38,752 bases of DNA from Candidatus Caccoplasma merdipullorum (GCA_017694415.1 JADIMW010000085.1:1-38752), one strand, 5' to 3'. Numbered from the stretch's first letter, positions 18,328 through 27,203 are shown. Numbers and translations: made by a program. Notes: generated from the letters alone by a model not told the origin.

Positions 18328-18346
18328 ACCATTTTGATTTGACACT

Positions 18347-19030
18347 ATGGATAGCATATACGATACTTTACTGCAAATACCTACATTTCAGGGATTGGCG
18401 AGAAACAGATTCAACGAGATTTTAGGCAATACGCGTTTCCATTTCCTTAAATATCTTCCCGGTGAGCAATTGATTTTCGAAAACGAACCTTGCAACGACA
18501 TCAAGTTCTTAATATCGGGTTCTGTAAGGTCGGAAAACTTAAGTAATTTCAAAAAGGTAAGGATTACGGAAACTATTGCCGCTCCTAACGTCCTTATTGG
18601 AAATCACCTGTTCGGGAGCATGCCGTATTCGCCTGTATCGATGTATGCTATAGAGGACGCAGGTATTATGCAGCTTAATAAACAGTCGTTTATCGATTTG
18701 CTTCAAAAAGACAGGATTATCCTGCTGAACTATATAAACATGATTTCTCACAAGACACACAGTTCGATAGGCGCGTTCCGAAACATATCTTCCAACAGTA
18801 TTAAAGAGAGATTGTGTTATTTTGTTCTTACATACACCCAATATAAATCGTCGGACATAAGAATAACCTGCAAGCACAGAGACCTTTACTCATTCTTCGG
18901 CATTCAAAGGTCGATATATATAGATATACTGAATGATATGAGGGCGAGCGGACTGCTTGAATATGATTCTCACGGCATATATTTTGAGAGCAGGGACAAA
19001 TTGCAGGAATATCTTGCCGGTCTGAACTGA
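18347..19030 (+). CDS. Crp/Fnr-family transcriptional regulator
   Basis: A 227-aa protein with the two-domain layout of Crp/Fnr regulators. Residues about 15-125 form the cyclic-nucleotide-binding-like beta barrel, including LPGEQLIFENEPCNDIKFLISGSV near 37-60. A long dimerisation helix follows at about 115-140. The C-terminal region (about 165-212) has a winged-helix pattern: HRDLYSFFGIQRSIYIDILNDMRASGLLEYD. There is no Cys cluster for an iron-sulfur centre. The cAMP-contacting Glu and Arg-Ser of E. coli CRP are not evident, so the ligand is unknown. It is a single gene, divergent from the glycogen operon, with its own promoter and terminator, and it has a long leader with inverted repeats that may allow self-regulation. 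Target genes cannot be read from the sequence. Confidence 0.88.
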   Translation: MDSIYDTLLQIPTFQGLARNRFNEILGNTRFHFLKYLPGEQLIFENEPCNDIKFLISGSVRSENLSNFKKVRITETIAAPNVLIGNHLFGSMPYSPVSMYAIEDAGIMQLNKQSFIDLLQKDRIILLNYINMISHKTHSSIGAFRNISSNSIKERLCYFVLTYTQYKSSDIRITCKHRDLYSFFGIQRSIYIDILNDMRASGLLEYDSHGIYFESRDKLQEYLAGLN

Positions 19031-19215
19031 TTTTCAAACCTATACTCGCCGACTATAAAATACCGATATAAGTCAAAGGGGTAAAAGTTTAAGGGCTGCA
19101 CATGAATTACACCGAGACATGAGGCCGGGAACTGTGTCTGTAAATAGTAAAAGGTGGAAAAGGCGGGGTGTAACCTATTTAATTTAAAACACAGATAACC
19201 ATATAGTATATTTAT

Positions 19216-19261
19216 AAAAAACCGTATCGCTACTTTAACTGTTAGTGCGATACGGTTTTTT
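19216..19261. terminator. Bidirectional terminator between convergent genes
   Basis: AAAAAACCGTATCGC and GCGATACGGTTTTTT form a perfect 15-bp stem with a 16-nt loop. A-run and T-run flanks let it serve both the regulator gene (+) and the metallopeptidase gene (-). Confidence 0.88.
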
Positions 19262-19328
19262 GCTATTTTATTTTCTCTATTGTCTTATTCTTGGCATCTG
19301 ACGCCGAGAGTTGCGCAGCTCTGCTTCG

Positions 19329-20003
19329 TCAATCTCTTCGGGAGGAGAATATAAGGATGTAATATACCAATGTGGCGAGTGAACTCAATGCCGCTACTAC
19401 GTATGTATATGCTGCCCACGTAAGTGCGTCTTTTGCTTTTGGATAGGTATCGACATTGCATATCCCCGCGGATGAAAGCCATGCGAGGGCTCTGCTGCTG
19501 GCATTTATCTCCACGGGCAGCGTTATAAAACTGAACAGTGTAGTCATCGCAAACAGGATTATCCCTATCAACATGAGTTGGGGAAAGGTCTGCAACAGAA
19601 GTATTCCTGCTAATAACACCCATTGTACCCACTGCGATGCGAAACTGATTATCGGCACTAAACTCGACCGTAACTGCAAAAACGGATATTTTACTGCGTG
19701 CTGGACGGCATGCCCGCATTCATGGGCTGCAACTGCTGCTGCGGCAATGCTGTTGCTTGAATATACGGCACTGCTGAGATTTACTGTTTTTGTCAGTGGG
19801 TTGTAATGGTCGGTCAATTCGCCTTCTACCGATTTTACGGTTACATCGTAAACTCCGCACTCTCTCAACATCTTCTCTGCTACCTCTCTCCCTGTCATGT
19901 TGTACGGGAGCGGCATCTTGGAATAGTTCCTGAATTTTGACCTCAGGACTTGTTGCACTGCATAGCTTATCAGCGCAAATACTATAAATATTATATATAT
20001 CAT
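19329..20003 (-). CDS. Membrane zinc metallopeptidase (YugP type)
   Basis: A 224-aa inner-membrane protein of the YugP/Zn_peptidase_2 family. A hydrophobic N-terminal helix (1-18) is followed by a catalytic segment with the HExxH motif HECGH (94-98), which supplies two zinc ligands and the catalytic Glu95. Glu165 in PVEINASSRA is a likely third ligand. Two or three further hydrophobic helices follow (about 115-160 and 195-218). The substrate is unknown; membrane-protein quality control is plausible by analogy only. The start codon lies 5 nt after a perfect 15-bp inverted repeat and 43 nt after a TAACTTTG -7 element. It follows nuoN on the same strand but probably has its own promoter. Confidence 0.9.
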   Translation of the reverse strand: MIYIIFIVFALISYAVQQVLRSKFRNYSKMPLPYNMTGREVAEKMLRECGVYDVTVKSVEGELTDHYNPLTKTVNLSSAVYSSNSIAAAAVAAHECGHAVQHAVKYPFLQLRSSLVPIISFASQWVQWVLLAGILLLQTFPQLMLIGIILFAMTTLFSFITLPVEINASSRALAWLSSAGICNVDTYPKAKDALTWAAYTYVVAALSSLATLVYYILIFSSRRD

Positions 20004-20008
20004 AACAC

Positions 20009-20047
20009 GTTGCCGGTAAATCGGAAGTTCCTCGATTTACCGGCAAC
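20009..20047. repeat. Perfect 15-bp inverted repeat between nuoN and the metallopeptidase gene
   Basis: GTTGCCGGTAAATCG at 20009-20023 and its exact complement at 20033-20047 enclose a 9-nt loop. On the minus strand it comes 41 nt after the nuoN stop and 5 nt before the metallopeptidase ATG. There is no T-run on either strand, so it is not a standard terminator. It may be an operator, an mRNA hairpin or a processing site. Confidence 0.8.
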
Positions 20048-20054
20048 AAAGTTA
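20047..20054 (-). promoter_or_regulatory. Candidate -7 element for the metallopeptidase gene
   Basis: TAACTTTG is an exact TAnnTTTG match abutting the 15-bp inverted repeat. No clear TTTG lies at -33. The predicted transcript start (about 20041) falls inside the first arm of the repeat. Confidence 0.45.
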
Positions 20055-20088
20055 GATATTTATATAATAATCAGGTGTTAAACTTGTT

Positions 20089-21516
20089 TTAAAACGCTAA
20101 AGATACAACATCGAATATCGAATCGTATATTGCGCTTACAAGACCTATAAGTATAACGCCTGCTACGGTCAAAACCAATGCCGTGCGCGTATAATTGTCC
20201 GAACGTATGGGGGCTATCGGATTGTCGTTGTCTTTAAGGAACATTGCTTTTACAACCAACAGATAGTAGTAGAGCGATATTATGGTGTTCAACAATGCTA
20301 TCAATACCAATACGTAGTACCCTTCTCCTACTGCGGCATAGAATATGAAGAACTTGCTGAAGAATCCTGCGAAAGGCGGGATTCCGCCGAGCGAGAACAT
20401 GGCAAGCATCATTACCACGCTGAGTTTGGGATTGGTCTTGTAGAGGCCGTTATAGTCGTCTATGCAGAGTTTGCCGCTCTTGCGTTCTATTACGCCGGCT
20501 ACTGTAAAGGCTGCGATATTCGAGAATATGTATATCAGTATGTAATAGAGCAACGATGTGGCCCCGTATGCATTTGCCGACATGATTCCGAGCATTATAT
20601 ATCCGGCTTGGGAGATTGACGAGAATGCAAGGAAGCGTTTTATGTTCTGCTGACGTATTGCAAACAGGTTACCTATGGTTATCGTAAGGATTATTATTGC
20701 ATAGAGCGTCCATGACCATATTTCCTGAAGGGGGTAGAAGACTGTTACGAGTGCCACCATGAGAGCAAATGCTGCTGCTCCTTTCGATATTACCGACAAA
20801 TAGGCGGTAACTGTCGTCGGGGCTCCCTGATATACATCTGCCGTCCACAGGTGGAACGGTACTAACGAGAGTTTGAATCCCATACCTGCGATGAAGAGTA
20901 CGAGCCCTACTATCATCATCGGCGATATTTGCATGGTAAGACACAACATGTCGTAATATAGTGTTCCTCCTGCTCCGTATATATAGGAGAGTCCGAGCAG
21001 CATCAAAGCTGACGAGAATATTGCATAGAACAGATATTTCGTTGCTGCTTCGTATGAGTTTTTACGGTATTTCTCGAAGGCGACCAGAACCGTCATCGGT
21101 AATGATGCTGTTTCGAGTCCGAGGAAGAAGAGCAGGAAGTTCTGCGAGGACATCATTATATACATGCCGAGCAGCGTTATCAGCGACAGTATGTAGTATT
21201 CTCCGCGTCGTATCTTTACATCGTCTTCTTTCAACCATGGTACCGATTGTATAAATACGAGTATCGTACCTATATTCAATACTACTTTTGCCACCACTGT
21301 CATCCCGACGCTTATATACATTCCGCCGAACAGCATTTTTCCGGTATTTTCACCGAAACAGATAAACAGCGTCTGCAGCGTCAGCAATATTATGGCCGTA
21401 GCCGGAAGGTACTTCCCGCATTTTGACGGAGCAAATGTGTCGTAAAGGAACAGGAGTATTATCAATACTACCAACGACAACTCCGCTCCCATTCCGAGAA
21501 ATTCTGAGTAATTCAT
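20089..21516 (-). CDS. nuoN: NADH-quinone oxidoreductase subunit N
   Basis: A 475-aa inner-membrane antiporter-like subunit of complex I, with about 14 transmembrane helices. The proton_antipo_M core is plain, with the conserved segment GFKLSLVPFHLWTADVYQGAPT and the following TAYLSVISKGAA, both carrying buried charged residues used in proton transfer. It is the last gene of the superoperon, 35 nt after nuoM. The order L-M-N is standard. The following sequence has a large inverted repeat without a T-run, so transcript end formation is unclear. Confidence 0.97.
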   Translation of the reverse strand: MNYSEFLGMGAELSLVVLIILLFLYDTFAPSKCGKYLPATAIILLTLQTLFICFGENTGKMLFGGMYISVGMTVVAKVVLNIGTILVFIQSVPWLKEDDVKIRRGEYYILSLITLLGMYIMMSSQNFLLFFLGLETASLPMTVLVAFEKYRKNSYEAATKYLFYAIFSSALMLLGLSYIYGAGGTLYYDMLCLTMQISPMMIVGLVLFIAGMGFKLSLVPFHLWTADVYQGAPTTVTAYLSVISKGAAAFALMVALVTVFYPLQEIWSWTLYAIIILTITIGNLFAIRQQNIKRFLAFSSISQAGYIMLGIMSANAYGATSLLYYILIYIFSNIAAFTVAGVIERKSGKLCIDDYNGLYKTNPKLSVVMMLAMFSLGGIPPFAGFFSKFFIFYAAVGEGYYVLVLIALLNTIISLYYYLLVVKAMFLKDNDNPIAPIRSDNYTRTALVLTVAGVILIGLVSAIYDSIFDVVSLAF

Positions 21517-21551
21517 ATTATTCTTGTTTCTTTATATATTACACATTTTGT

Positions 21552-23057
21552 TTATAGCGGCAGGAACTGCAATATTCTGTCGCTTATTACAGACATGCTG
21601 TCTCGTATCAAGTCGGAAACCCAGAACGGCAGCAGACCTATTCCGGCTATTGCTACTATAAGGGTTATTGTGGAGAGTCTTTCATACCATACGGCATCGG
21701 TAAGGGTTTCGTGATGTTTGTCCTGAACCGGGCCATAAAGTATTTTTCCTACTACTCTCAATATATATACTGCCGTTATTACTATCGACGTACATGCTAT
21801 TATGGTGAATACTCTGTCGAATACATCCGTCCACTGGAATGCCCCGACGAATATGGTCATTTCTGCAACGAATCCGCTCAAGCCGGGTAAACCGAGAGAT
21901 GCCAAACCGGCTATTACGTAACATGCGGCAAGGAACGGCATTATTTTCATCAACCCGCCCATCTCGCGAATGTCGCGGGTATGTGTACGCCCGTATATCA
22001 TACCGATAAGGGCAAAGAAGAGTGCCGTCATCAATCCGTGCGAGAGCATCTGCATTACTGCTCCGGTCATCGCCGTAGTGTTCCACATGAGGAGGGCGAA
22101 GAGTACCAGACCGCAGTGGCTTACCGACGAATAGGCATTGATATATTTCAGGTCGGTTTGAACACATGCGCTGAATGCTCCATATACTACGCTTATTCCG
22201 GTTAGTATAAGGAATATCCACGACAACTCTACGGTTGCCTGAGGCATCAGGTACATTGCTACGCGGAAACATCCGTACCCTCCCAGTTTCATAAGGACGC
22301 CTGCATGGAGCATCGAAACGGCTGTCGGCGCTGATGCATGACCGTCGGGCGACCATGTATGGAACGGAAACATTGCTCCGAGAACTCCGAACCCGACGAA
22401 TGTCAGAGGGAAGAGCAGATATTGCATTTCTATCGGAATTGCATTGTTTTCGGCTATTTTCAGAATATTCATCGTCAATTCTCCGTCGGCGGACGAATTG
22501 AAATATATTCCGAGTATCCCGAGCATCAGCAGAGCGGAACCTCCCATAAGCATCAGGGTAAGTTTCATGGCTGAATAGAATTTATGCCCGCTGCCCCATA
22601 TTCCGATAAGGAGATACATGGGTATTAATGCTACCTCGTAGAAGAGGAACATGGTAAAGAGGTCGATTGATATGAAGAACCCGAATACTCCTGTGGAAAG
22701 CAGTATCAGCCATATAAAGAATTCTTTGGGCAGGGGATCCATTTTCCACGAGGCAAAGACTCCGGCAAATACTATTATCGCCGACAACAGAATCATTAAT
22801 ACGGATACTCCGTCAACTCCTACTGCATAGTGTATGTTTAACGGGGCAAACCACAGATGGTCGGCCATAAACAACATTTCGGCCGTATTGCCGGCATTTC
22901 TTTCCATGCAGAATAATACGGACAATACTATCGCAAGAATAAGCTGCAATGCTGAACCTATGGTGGCGACTGTCCTGACCTGACTGATATTGCGAGAGAG
23001 GAAGAGTCCTCCCAACATTAAAACCGGTATCAGTACGAATAATGATAAAATGCTCAT
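21552..23057 (-). CDS. nuoM: NADH-quinone oxidoreductase subunit M
   Basis: A 501-aa antiporter-like proton-channel subunit of complex I, all in the inner membrane. The signature FPFHTWSPDGHASAPTAVSM and the following LHAGVLMKLGGYG identify subunit M and carry conserved His and Lys residues of the proton path. A conserved helix-5 type glutamate segment (FLFYEVALIPMYLLIG) lies near residue 140. Length and helix pattern are normal for the family. It lies 19 nt after nuoL and 35 nt before nuoN. Confidence 0.97.
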   Translation of the reverse strand: MSILSLFVLIPVLMLGGLFLSRNISQVRTVATIGSALQLILAIVLSVLFCMERNAGNTAEMLFMADHLWFAPLNIHYAVGVDGVSVLMILLSAIIVFAGVFASWKMDPLPKEFFIWLILLSTGVFGFFISIDLFTMFLFYEVALIPMYLLIGIWGSGHKFYSAMKLTLMLMGGSALLMLGILGIYFNSSADGELTMNILKIAENNAIPIEMQYLLFPLTFVGFGVLGAMFPFHTWSPDGHASAPTAVSMLHAGVLMKLGGYGCFRVAMYLMPQATVELSWIFLILTGISVVYGAFSACVQTDLKYINAYSSVSHCGLVLFALLMWNTTAMTGAVMQMLSHGLMTALFFALIGMIYGRTHTRDIREMGGLMKIMPFLAACYVIAGLASLGLPGLSGFVAEMTIFVGAFQWTDVFDRVFTIIACTSIVITAVYILRVVGKILYGPVQDKHHETLTDAVWYERLSTITLIVAIAGIGLLPFWVSDLIRDSMSVISDRILQFLPL

Positions 23058-23076
23058 ATCTAATGTATTTTCTTTA

Positions 23077-24984
23077 TCAGATTAATATTAATATCAATGT
23101 CGCTATTGCCATAGCTCCCATTATGAATACCCATACATAGGTTTGGAGGTTACCTGACTGCAATCCGCGAATGCTGTACGATACTGCGTTGGTAACGGTT
23201 GCCAAAAGGTTCATTGTTCCGTCTATTATGTGGCGGTCGAACCATGCTATCGGCTTGGATATGCAGCCGAATATTATTTTGTGCGTTACGAACTGGTATA
23301 TGTTATCGATATAGAATCTGTTATATGCCCACTTGTGCAATGACGGAAGCGCCGACTGCATGCGTTCGGGTTTTGTACCGGGTTTTGCAAAGAGCCATGT
23401 TGCGAGTGCTATCGCTATCACGGCAACCACGACACTTGTTGTTGCCACTGTCGGGTCGAGGTGTATATGGTAAGCTGTGGAATTCGAGGATACGAATTCG
23501 CCGAAGGGGATGAATCCTGCAACGCATGTTATTGCGGCGAGTATTATCAATGGTATAGTCATTACTGCCGGGGATTCTTTGGGTGCGTGTTCGTGTTTTG
23601 CTTCTTTTCCCCAGAATATTCCGTAATAGAGGCGGAACATGTAGAATGCCGTAAGGGCTGCAACGCCTGTCATCCATACTCCCCAGAACGTGCTTTTTGC
23701 AAAGGCTGCCGTAAGGATTTCGTCTTTGCTGAAGAATCCTGAGAACGGAGGTATGCCTGCTATTGCAAGACATGCTATGAGGAATGTTATATGGGTTATG
23801 GGGAGATATTTGCGAAGGCCTCCCATCTGACTCATTTCGTTGGAATGTACTGCATGGATTACGGCTCCGGCTCCGAGGAAGAGCAACGCCTTGAACATTG
23901 CATGGGTGAAGAGGTGGAACATGGATGCCATGTATCCTAATCCGCCGTTATGCGGGTCGGTTGATGTGCAAACTCCCAACGCCACCATCATAAAGGCTAT
24001 CTGGGATATTGTGGAGAATGCCAGTACGCGTTTTATATCGCTTTGTACGCATGCTACTATTGCGGCATATAGGGCGGTTATGGCTCCGACCCATGTTATA
24101 AGTTCCATTACCGCCATGTCGAACATGTATATCGGGAAGAGGCGTGCTACGAGGAATACGCCTGCTACAACCATTGTTGCGGCATGTATAAGGGAGGATA
24201 CGGGTGTGGGGCCTTCCATTGCGTCGGGCAACCAGATGTGCAACGGGAACATTGCGGATTTTCCTGCACCGCCCATGAATATCAGCGCCAATGCCCATGT
24301 GGTTACGGATGCTCCCATGAAGGTTGCTCCGGATGATATGAGCGACATGCACTGGCCGCCGGAAATAAGGTCTTTAAACGAGAATGTTTCGGTGTAATAC
24401 GACAGCAGCAGTATTCCGAGCAGGAAGCCGAGGTCGGCGAAACGGGTAACGATAAACGCCTTTTTCGAGGCTGATACTGCTGCAGGTTTGGTGTAATAGA
24501 AACCGATTAACAGATAGGAGGATACTCCTACCAATTCCCAGAATATGTACATCTGGAATATATTGGTGGCTACTACCAATCCGAGCATCGAAAACGTAAA
24601 GAGCGAAAGGAATGCGTAGTACCTCTGGAAGCCTTTTTCGCCGTGCATGTATCCCAAACTGTATATGTGTACCATAAGGGAGACGGTGCTTATTACTACC
24701 AGCATCATTACGGATATGGGGTCGAGCATTATACCCAAATCTATCCGCAACTTGTCGGTGAACTGCAGCCACTCGAAATTCCACGGTTGCAACGCTAAAC
24801 GGTATCCTTCTACTCTGGGCATGGTAAAGTACTGGTATGTTACCATGTACGACAATATCGTTACTATGAGCAACCCTGCCGTTCCGAGCAATCCTGCCGT
24901 TTTATGCGACATCTTCATCCCTGCCAACGCAAGGAGGATAAACATAAAGAACGGCAACGCGAGTATTATTATTGAATATTCCAT
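23077..24984 (-). CDS. nuoL: NADH-quinone oxidoreductase subunit L
   Basis: A 635-aa complex I subunit, the distal antiporter-like subunit with a long lateral helix that runs along the membrane arm. The core signature is GGAGKSAMFPLHIWLPDAMEG followed by PVSSLIHAATMVVAGV. The helix-5 segment YIFWELVGVSSYLLIGFYY holds the conserved glutamate. The C-terminal 150 residues contain the amphipathic lateral helix and a final transmembrane helix. It lies 14 nt after nuoK and 19 nt before nuoM. Nothing about its sequence looks degraded. Confidence 0.97.
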   Translation of the reverse strand: MEYSIIILALPFFMFILLALAGMKMSHKTAGLLGTAGLLIVTILSYMVTYQYFTMPRVEGYRLALQPWNFEWLQFTDKLRIDLGIMLDPISVMMLVVISTVSLMVHIYSLGYMHGEKGFQRYYAFLSLFTFSMLGLVVATNIFQMYIFWELVGVSSYLLIGFYYTKPAAVSASKKAFIVTRFADLGFLLGILLLSYYTETFSFKDLISGGQCMSLISSGATFMGASVTTWALALIFMGGAGKSAMFPLHIWLPDAMEGPTPVSSLIHAATMVVAGVFLVARLFPIYMFDMAVMELITWVGAITALYAAIVACVQSDIKRVLAFSTISQIAFMMVALGVCTSTDPHNGGLGYMASMFHLFTHAMFKALLFLGAGAVIHAVHSNEMSQMGGLRKYLPITHITFLIACLAIAGIPPFSGFFSKDEILTAAFAKSTFWGVWMTGVAALTAFYMFRLYYGIFWGKEAKHEHAPKESPAVMTIPLIILAAITCVAGFIPFGEFVSSNSTAYHIHLDPTVATTSVVVAVIAIALATWLFAKPGTKPERMQSALPSLHKWAYNRFYIDNIYQFVTHKIIFGCISKPIAWFDRHIIDGTMNLLATVTNAVSYSIRGLQSGNLQTYVWVFIMGAMAIATLILILI

Positions 24985-24998
24985 ACTTGTTTATGCTT

Positions 24999-25310
24999 TT
25001 AATTTTTCATTTCATTCAGTTTGTCCGCCTGTATGTTCTTTATGTTGCGATATATGTTGATTATTATGGCTATCGCTATGGCTGTTTCGGCTGCTGCTAC
25101 TCCTATGGCAAAAAGGGTGAAGAAGAATCCTTCGAGCGCGTGCGGGTAAAGGTAGCGGTTGAATACGACGAAATTTATATCGACCGCATTCAGCATCAAC
25201 TCGAGCGAGATAAGGATTGCAAGCATGTTTTTTCGTGCTATGAATCCGTAAACGCCGGCAAAAAACATTACCGCGCTTATTACCAAATAGTATATAAAGG
25301 GTATTTCCAT
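24999..25310 (-). CDS. nuoK: NADH-quinone oxidoreductase subunit K
   Basis: A 103-aa subunit with three transmembrane helices, the MnhC-like member of complex I. The two glutamates needed for proton translocation are present: Glu37 in SLELMLNAV and Glu75 in AAAETAIAIA. Length is normal. It starts 6 nt after nuoJ and ends 14 nt before nuoL, so translation is probably coupled. Confidence 0.96.
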   Translation of the reverse strand: MEIPFIYYLVISAVMFFAGVYGFIARKNMLAILISLELMLNAVDINFVVFNRYLYPHALEGFFFTLFAIGVAAAETAIAIAIIINIYRNIKNIQADKLNEMKN

Positions 25311-25316
25311 ATCTGT

Positions 25317-25829
25317 TTATCTTTTACGGGCAATCATTATGCCGCCGATTATACATGCTAATAGTAATATGCTTATCAACTCGAATGGCAGGACGTATTG
25401 GTAACGTCCGGAACCGAGAAGCATTTGTCCTATGGTTTTCATGCTTACTTCGCCTCCGTATGCATAGGCCGAATCGCGGAATACTTGTGTGAAGAGGGCA
25501 TAACAGCATACTGCCGCACCTGCTACTGCCGCCGTTATTCCGAGTATGTGTTTCTTTCCTTTCATTGTTTCGGTATTGTGCCCCAATCCCGATACAAGCA
25601 GTATGGAGAATACGAACAATACTACTATGCCTCCTGCATATACTGCTATCTGTACGGCTCCCAGAAAATGATAGTCGAGTTGGAAATACAGGGCTGCTGT
25701 ACCGAACAGGACAAACAACAGGTATGTTGCCGAACGTAAAAGGCGTTTGGTGGTAACGGTCATTATCGAGAATATAATGATTACCGTCGCAATAATGTAA
25801 AATACTATCTCGTTTCCGATATTTTCCAT
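25317..25829 (-). CDS. nuoJ: NADH-quinone oxidoreductase subunit J
   Basis: A 170-aa membrane subunit with five hydrophobic helices. The conserved third helix reads FLGAVQIAVYAGGIVVLFVF, the part that includes the pi-bulge region linked to the quinone-to-proton coupling. Length is typical. It lies 20 nt after nuoI and 6 nt before nuoK. Confidence 0.95.
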   Translation of the reverse strand: MENIGNEIVFYIIATVIIIFSIMTVTTKRLLRSATYLLFVLFGTAALYFQLDYHFLGAVQIAVYAGGIVVLFVFSILLVSGLGHNTETMKGKKHILGITAAVAGAAVCCYALFTQVFRDSAYAYGGEVSMKTIGQMLLGSGRYQYVLPFELISILLLACIIGGIMIARKR

Positions 25830-25849
25830 AAGCGGTGTTTTTTCTCTCT

Positions 25850-26296
25850 TTATTTTTTGTTCAACTGTTTAACGAGTTTTTCTCTGGTATATACGGCATG
25901 CTCGAATTCCGGACTGAACTCTATGGCATTGTGCGGGCATGAGCTTACGCATAGCTGGCAGAATGTGCAACTGCCTAAATCGTATATATATTTGTCGAGA
26001 ACTTTTTTTGTCTTTCCCTCTTCTGTCGTTATGGTTCGGGTTTTGATGGTTATTGTCTGATTGGGACAGTTTATAGCACACAATCCGCATGCTATGCATT
26101 TGTGATTGCCTTCTTCGTCCTGTTTCAGCGTAAGGGTTCCCCTAAACCTGTCCGAGACTTTCAACGTTGCCCTGTTTTCGGGATAGCATTGTGTTACCTT
26201 GGGCGTAAAAAATTCGGTAAGGGTTATTTTCATTCCTGTCAGAAGTGTCCACAACCCCGTGAAAACAGATTTTACGTAATCTACAAAACTCTTCAT
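25850..26296 (-). CDS. nuoI: NADH-quinone oxidoreductase subunit I (two 4Fe-4S clusters)
   Basis: A 148-aa ferredoxin-like subunit that carries clusters N6a and N6b, passing electrons to NuoB. Two CxxCxxCxxxCP motifs are intact: Cys67, 70, 73 and 77, then Cys110, 113, 116 and 120. An amphipathic N-terminal segment anchors it to the membrane. It starts only 10 nt after atpG, so the junction between the ATP synthase block and the second half of the complex I genes is tight. Since no nuoE, F or G is present here, this subunit may be where an external donor such as ferredoxin or flavodoxin delivers electrons. That donor is inferred from related complexes. Confidence 0.96.
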   Translation of the reverse strand: MKSFVDYVKSVFTGLWTLLTGMKITLTEFFTPKVTQCYPENRATLKVSDRFRGTLTLKQDEEGNHKCIACGLCAINCPNQTITIKTRTITTEEGKTKKVLDKYIYDLGSCTFCQLCVSSCPHNAIEFSPEFEHAVYTREKLVKQLNKK

Positions 26297-26306
26297 CTTA
26301 TATTTT

Positions 26307-27185
26307 TTATTGCATTGATCCTCCTACTATGTCGAGCAACTCGTTGGTAATGCCTTGCTGACGCAGTTTGTTGTAGTCGAGCTGCAACTCCTCCAACAGC
26401 TTTTTGGCGTTGTCGCTGGCCGACTGCATGGCTATTACTCTTGCGGCTTGTTCGGATGTCCGACCGTTATATATGCTCTCCTGCATGTCGATTCGTACGA
26501 ATAACGGCAGCAGCGTATTGAATATTTTCTCTTGAGACGGCTCGTATATGTACGGGCCGGATGTCTCGTCTTTTTTAGCCGACCCGGCCAACTTCGATGC
26601 ATCGACCGGCAGCAACGTGCGTATTTTTACGGGTTGTGCCGCCATACTTTTATAGTACGGGTATATTACTTCTACTGCATCTATCTCTTTGGTCAGGAAA
26701 CGGGATATTAAATCGTCGGTAAAGTTCCTTATGACTGTCGTATCGCTTTTTGCATCGAGATATGATACGTTCTTCATCGCTACTCCGTCAATATGCGCAA
26801 GTGCCAACGTCAGCCTTTTCCCCAACGGATATATATCTAAGGCCAGTTTCTCGCCGTACTCTTTCCGCAATGTGGCAATACGCTCTTCTAACGCTTTATA
26901 GAGATACATGTTGAATGCTCCGCACAACCCTTCTTCCGAACCTATTACGACTATTGCCATTTTCTGTACGGGTCGCTTCTCGGTAAGTGGCGAGGGGTAG
27001 TCTCCGTCGGAATCGAGCAGATGCACGATTGCCGACCGAAGCTGCTCTCTGTACGGCTTCAACTGTCGCAGGGAGTTTTCCGCCTTGCGCAACTTCGCCG
27101 TGGATATCATCTTCATCGCTCCGGTTATCTTTTCGGATGACCGGGTGGAACTTATTCGCCCTTTTATCTCTTTTATCGTGGACAT
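26307..27185 (-). CDS. atpG: ATP synthase F1 gamma subunit
   Basis: A 292-aa protein, the central rotor shaft of F1. The N-terminal helix has the family start TIKEIKGRISSTRSSEKITGAM-like pattern (residues 3-24), and the C-terminal helix ends with LDYNKLRQQGITNELLDIVGG. Both helices form the coiled coil inside the alpha3beta3 ring. The middle domain is a Rossmann-like fold with GSEEGLCGAFN near 77-87. The gene starts 18 nt after atpA. It is the last ATP synthase gene and is followed by nuoI after 10 nt. Confidence 0.96.
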   Translation of the reverse strand: MSTIKEIKGRISSTRSSEKITGAMKMISTAKLRKAENSLRQLKPYREQLRSAIVHLLDSDGDYPSPLTEKRPVQKMAIVVIGSEEGLCGAFNMYLYKALEERIATLRKEYGEKLALDIYPLGKRLTLALAHIDGVAMKNVSYLDAKSDTTVIRNFTDDLISRFLTKEIDAVEVIYPYYKSMAAQPVKIRTLLPVDASKLAGSAKKDETSGPYIYEPSQEKIFNTLLPLFVRIDMQESIYNGRTSEQAARVIAMQSASDNAKKLLEELQLDYNKLRQQGITNELLDIVGGSMQ

Positions 27186-27203
27186 TCGAGTGTCGCTTTT
27201 CTG

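Larger units (their letters stand above)
17538..18346. other. 809-nt AT-rich divergent intergenic region
   Basis: It separates the glycogen operon (minus) from the Crp-like gene (plus). It is strongly AT-rich with many T-runs, and I find no convincing gene. For the minus strand, the best -7 candidate is TATCTTTTG at 17754-17762, without a matching -33 box. The right half holds three TGCATAA-type motifs (17960-17994), two TTTACGCA repeats (18121 and 18153), a close consensus plus-strand promoter (18147-18178), and two inverted repeats in the predicted leader. Confidence 0.7.

Noticed and set aside
17979..18337. Two short plus-strand frames upstream of the Crp-like gene
   Set aside because: They overlap the promoter and predicted leader in very AT-rich DNA and have no ribosome-binding site or protein-like composition.
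19040..19200. Possible small RNA or gene after the Crp-like regulator
   Set aside because: The stretch is somewhat more GC-rich than its surroundings, but I see no promoter, no long open frame and no convincing fold apart from the shared terminator.
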